From: an uncultured Planctomycetota bacterium
GTDB lineage: Bacteria > Planctomycetota > Phycisphaerae > Phycisphaerales > UBA5793
DNA length: 35,231 nt
Reading direction: 5' to 3'
Assembly: GCA_900696685.1 (NCBI GenBank)
Contig: CAADHA010000087.1
Coordinates: forward strand, 1 to 35,231
Shown: in pieces, positions 34,129 through 35,231 of the stretch
How positions within the stretch are numbered: the stretch's first letter is position 1
How the letters are laid out: each line of letters begins with the position of its first letter
Notes under the pieces: model-generated
Database searches by the model: none
What the model was told of the DNA's origin: nothing
What the model saw: only the letters and a program-made list of their open reading frames with translations
Made by a program: the position numbers and the translations under genes

Positions 34129-34731
34129 TCACGGCGTCGAGTCGTAGAGCACGCCGATGTTCAGGACGGCCGACGCCGCGGACGATGCGTTGCTCACCAT
34201 GAGGCCATCGACCGAGTCGCCTGCGAGCGGATTGGCGATCTGCTGGCCGTCGAGCCAGAACCACGTCTCGTTCTTCACGAGGTCGATCGACAGCGCGGTC
34301 ACCCCGGTGTCACGAATGCTGATGTGTCCCCGCTCCCCGAGTTTCGCGCCAATGGCGACGAGTTCATCGCCGGTGAACGCGAGGACGATCGGAACCTGCT
34401 CAGCCGCCGTCACGACGGTGTCCGCCGCGGGGAGCACATCGCCCGCTCCGCCCGAGAACGTCACGTCGTCGCTGGCCACGCCATCCACATCCACGTCGTA
34501 GCGCCGGCCGCCATCCCAGTAGATGTCGATGACATCGCCGATCTGCAGCGTGGTTCCCGCAAGGGTGAGCACGCCGGTGGTGTCGGTGCTGCGCGTCGAG
34601 AGCGTGCCCGCCTCGGCCGCGGGCAGCGTGATCGGGCCCTGGCGGATGGAACCGTCGGCGGTGCGCTGAAGCGTGGCCCCCAGCGGCGCGCCGCCGATCT
34701 CGCCGGACAGTGACAGAGTACTCGTGGGCAT
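34129..34731 (-). CDS. Phage/GTA virion structural protein
   Basis: This 200-residue, beta-rich protein starts at 34731 (MPTSTLSLSGEIGG), with GGAGGTG just upstream. Six codons further upstream are open but unlikely. It contains repeated strands (TLQIGDVIDIYWDGGRRYDV, then VPIVLAFTGDELVAIGAKL). It shares its start base with the stop of the tail tube gene (TAATG), so the two are coupled. I recognise no family. It could be a tube-capping or decoration protein next to the tail tube. Confidence 0.7.
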   Translation of the reverse strand: MPTSTLSLSGEIGGAPLGATLQRTADGSIRQGPITLPAAEAGTLSTRSTDTTGVLTLAGTTLQIGDVIDIYWDGGRRYDVDVDGVASDDVTFSGGAGDVLPAADTVVTAAEQVPIVLAFTGDELVAIGAKLGERGHISIRDTGVTALSIDLVKNETWFWLDGQQIANPLAGDSVDGLMVSNASSAASAVLNIGVLYDSTP

Positions 34732-35162
34732 TACGCACCTCCGATCCACGAGGGCGGCGTGGCCGAGTAGGCGATCTTCGCCGTCACCGAGACGGTGATG
34801 CCTTCCTCGAGTGGCTCGCTGCGGCTGAAGGAACTGATCATGAAGTCGGCCTGCAAACCCTGGCCCGAGTCCTCATCGAGGATCTGGAAGCCGATGATGC
34901 CGTTGTTGAGGTAGGCGTTGCGGATGGCGGTGAAACCGGCGTCGGCGGTGTCCCACACCATCTCGAATTCGACGGTGGCGGATTTCAGCGTGGCGACGGT
35001 GGCGCGCCAGCCCGCGTTGGCGCGGGTAGTGAGGTCCGCCTCGGCTGCCTCGCAGTTGAGCGTCACATCGCGGACATTGGTCAGTTCCAGCCACGCGCCG
35101 CCAGCGCCCTGGCCGTCCACCTTGTAGTTGAGGACGGCCTCCATGCCGAGTTTGAAGCCCAT
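34731..35162 (-). CDS. Major tail tube protein (TP901-1-like)
   Basis: This 143-residue protein carries the pattern of tail tube proteins: LNYKVDGQGAGGAWLELTNV, then LNCEAAEADLTTRANAGWRA, then MVWDTADAGFTAIRNAYLNN and a final beta strand (GITVSVTAKIAYSATPP). The ADLTTR with Asn-x-Gly-Trp resembles TP901-1-type major tail proteins. The start is at 35162, preceded by AAAGGA. It leads the minus-strand tail block in this window. Confidence 0.75.
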   Translation of the reverse strand: MGFKLGMEAVLNYKVDGQGAGGAWLELTNVRDVTLNCEAAEADLTTRANAGWRATVATLKSATVEFEMVWDTADAGFTAIRNAYLNNGIIGFQILDEDSGQGLQADFMISSFSRSEPLEEGITVSVTAKIAYSATPPSWIGGA

Positions 35163-35183
35163 GGGTCACGGTCCTTTCGTCGT

Positions 35184-35231
35184 CTACGTCCTCACCCTGT
35201 AGGTGACCGACACGACACTCGTGAATGCGCG
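35184..35231 (-). CDS. C-terminal end of an upstream phage gene (partial)
   Basis: The minus-strand frame encodes AFTSVVSVTYRVRT and a stop 21 bases before the tail tube gene. The ending resembles head-tail joining or tail-terminator proteins (a beta strand with YRVR). The rest lies outside the window, so identity is not certain. Confidence 0.45.
   Translation of the reverse strand, partial: RAFTSVVSVTYRVRT

Noticed and set aside
1..35231. CRISPR array, tRNA, rRNA, insertion sequence or integrase
   Set aside because: No regular short repeats, no clover-leaf or rRNA-like stretch, no transposase or integrase motif and no terminal inverted repeats were seen on reading. The RHS repeat is a gene-internal duplication.

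Overview
The window looks like a piece of a high-GC chromosome from the Planctomycetota, most likely a Phycisphaerae-type lineage. This is inferred from three things: a very large exported RHS protein with a dockerin-like insert, a DUF1573 lipoprotein-like gene, and a tail-gene style I associate with planctomycete prophages or GTA-like clusters. No rRNA or tRNA was recognised, so the assignment rests on protein style only.

Region 1 (1-2.95 kb, minus strand) is a two-gene type II restriction-modification operon. It holds a XamI-like PD-(D/E)XK endonuclease followed, with a 4-base overlap, by a gamma-class N6-adenine methyltransferase. A candidate promoter lies upstream and a candidate terminator downstream.

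Region 2 (3.1-14.2 kb, minus strand) is one long, tightly overlapped type II secretion/pseudopilus operon. In transcription order it encodes an exported helical protein of unknown function, GspD, E, F, G, H, I, J and K, a short GspC/PilP-like protein, GspL-like and GspM-like proteins, and a TPR lipoprotein. No prepilin peptidase is present. The GspE zinc loop is reduced.

Region 3 (14.2-26.5 kb, plus strand) is divergent from the secretion operon and has a good sigma70-type promoter. A DUF1573 protein is coupled by ATGA overlap to a roughly 2,510-residue secreted RHS/YD-repeat protein whose core contains a dockerin-like EF-hand insert. Behind its unique cysteine-rich C-terminal tip lies a gene for an FGE/SUMF1-fold protein without recognisable catalytic cysteines. 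Next comes a second copy of the last 1.1 kb of the RHS core, in register with no indels. It is fused by an apparent one-base frameshift to a different tip, which is followed by an Imm32-like immunity gene. This is an RHS tip/partner cassette array. Each cassette is followed by a piece of the 3' end of the same minus-strand gene family, so both sides of the cassettes carry homology. That is the most interesting feature of the window.

Region 4 (26.7-35.2 kb, mainly minus strand) is a phage or GTA-like tail cluster. In transcription order it encodes the end of a connector-type gene, a TP901-1-like tail tube protein, a second structural protein, a 55-residue membrane peptide, a tail assembly chaperone with a -1 frame extension, an HK97 gp10-like protein, a tape measure protein, two tail proteins and a cysteine-rich protein. 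A degenerate copy of the last gene follows it. Two plus-strand genes sit inside this minus-strand cluster. No integrase, capsid, terminase, transposase or CRISPR array was seen.
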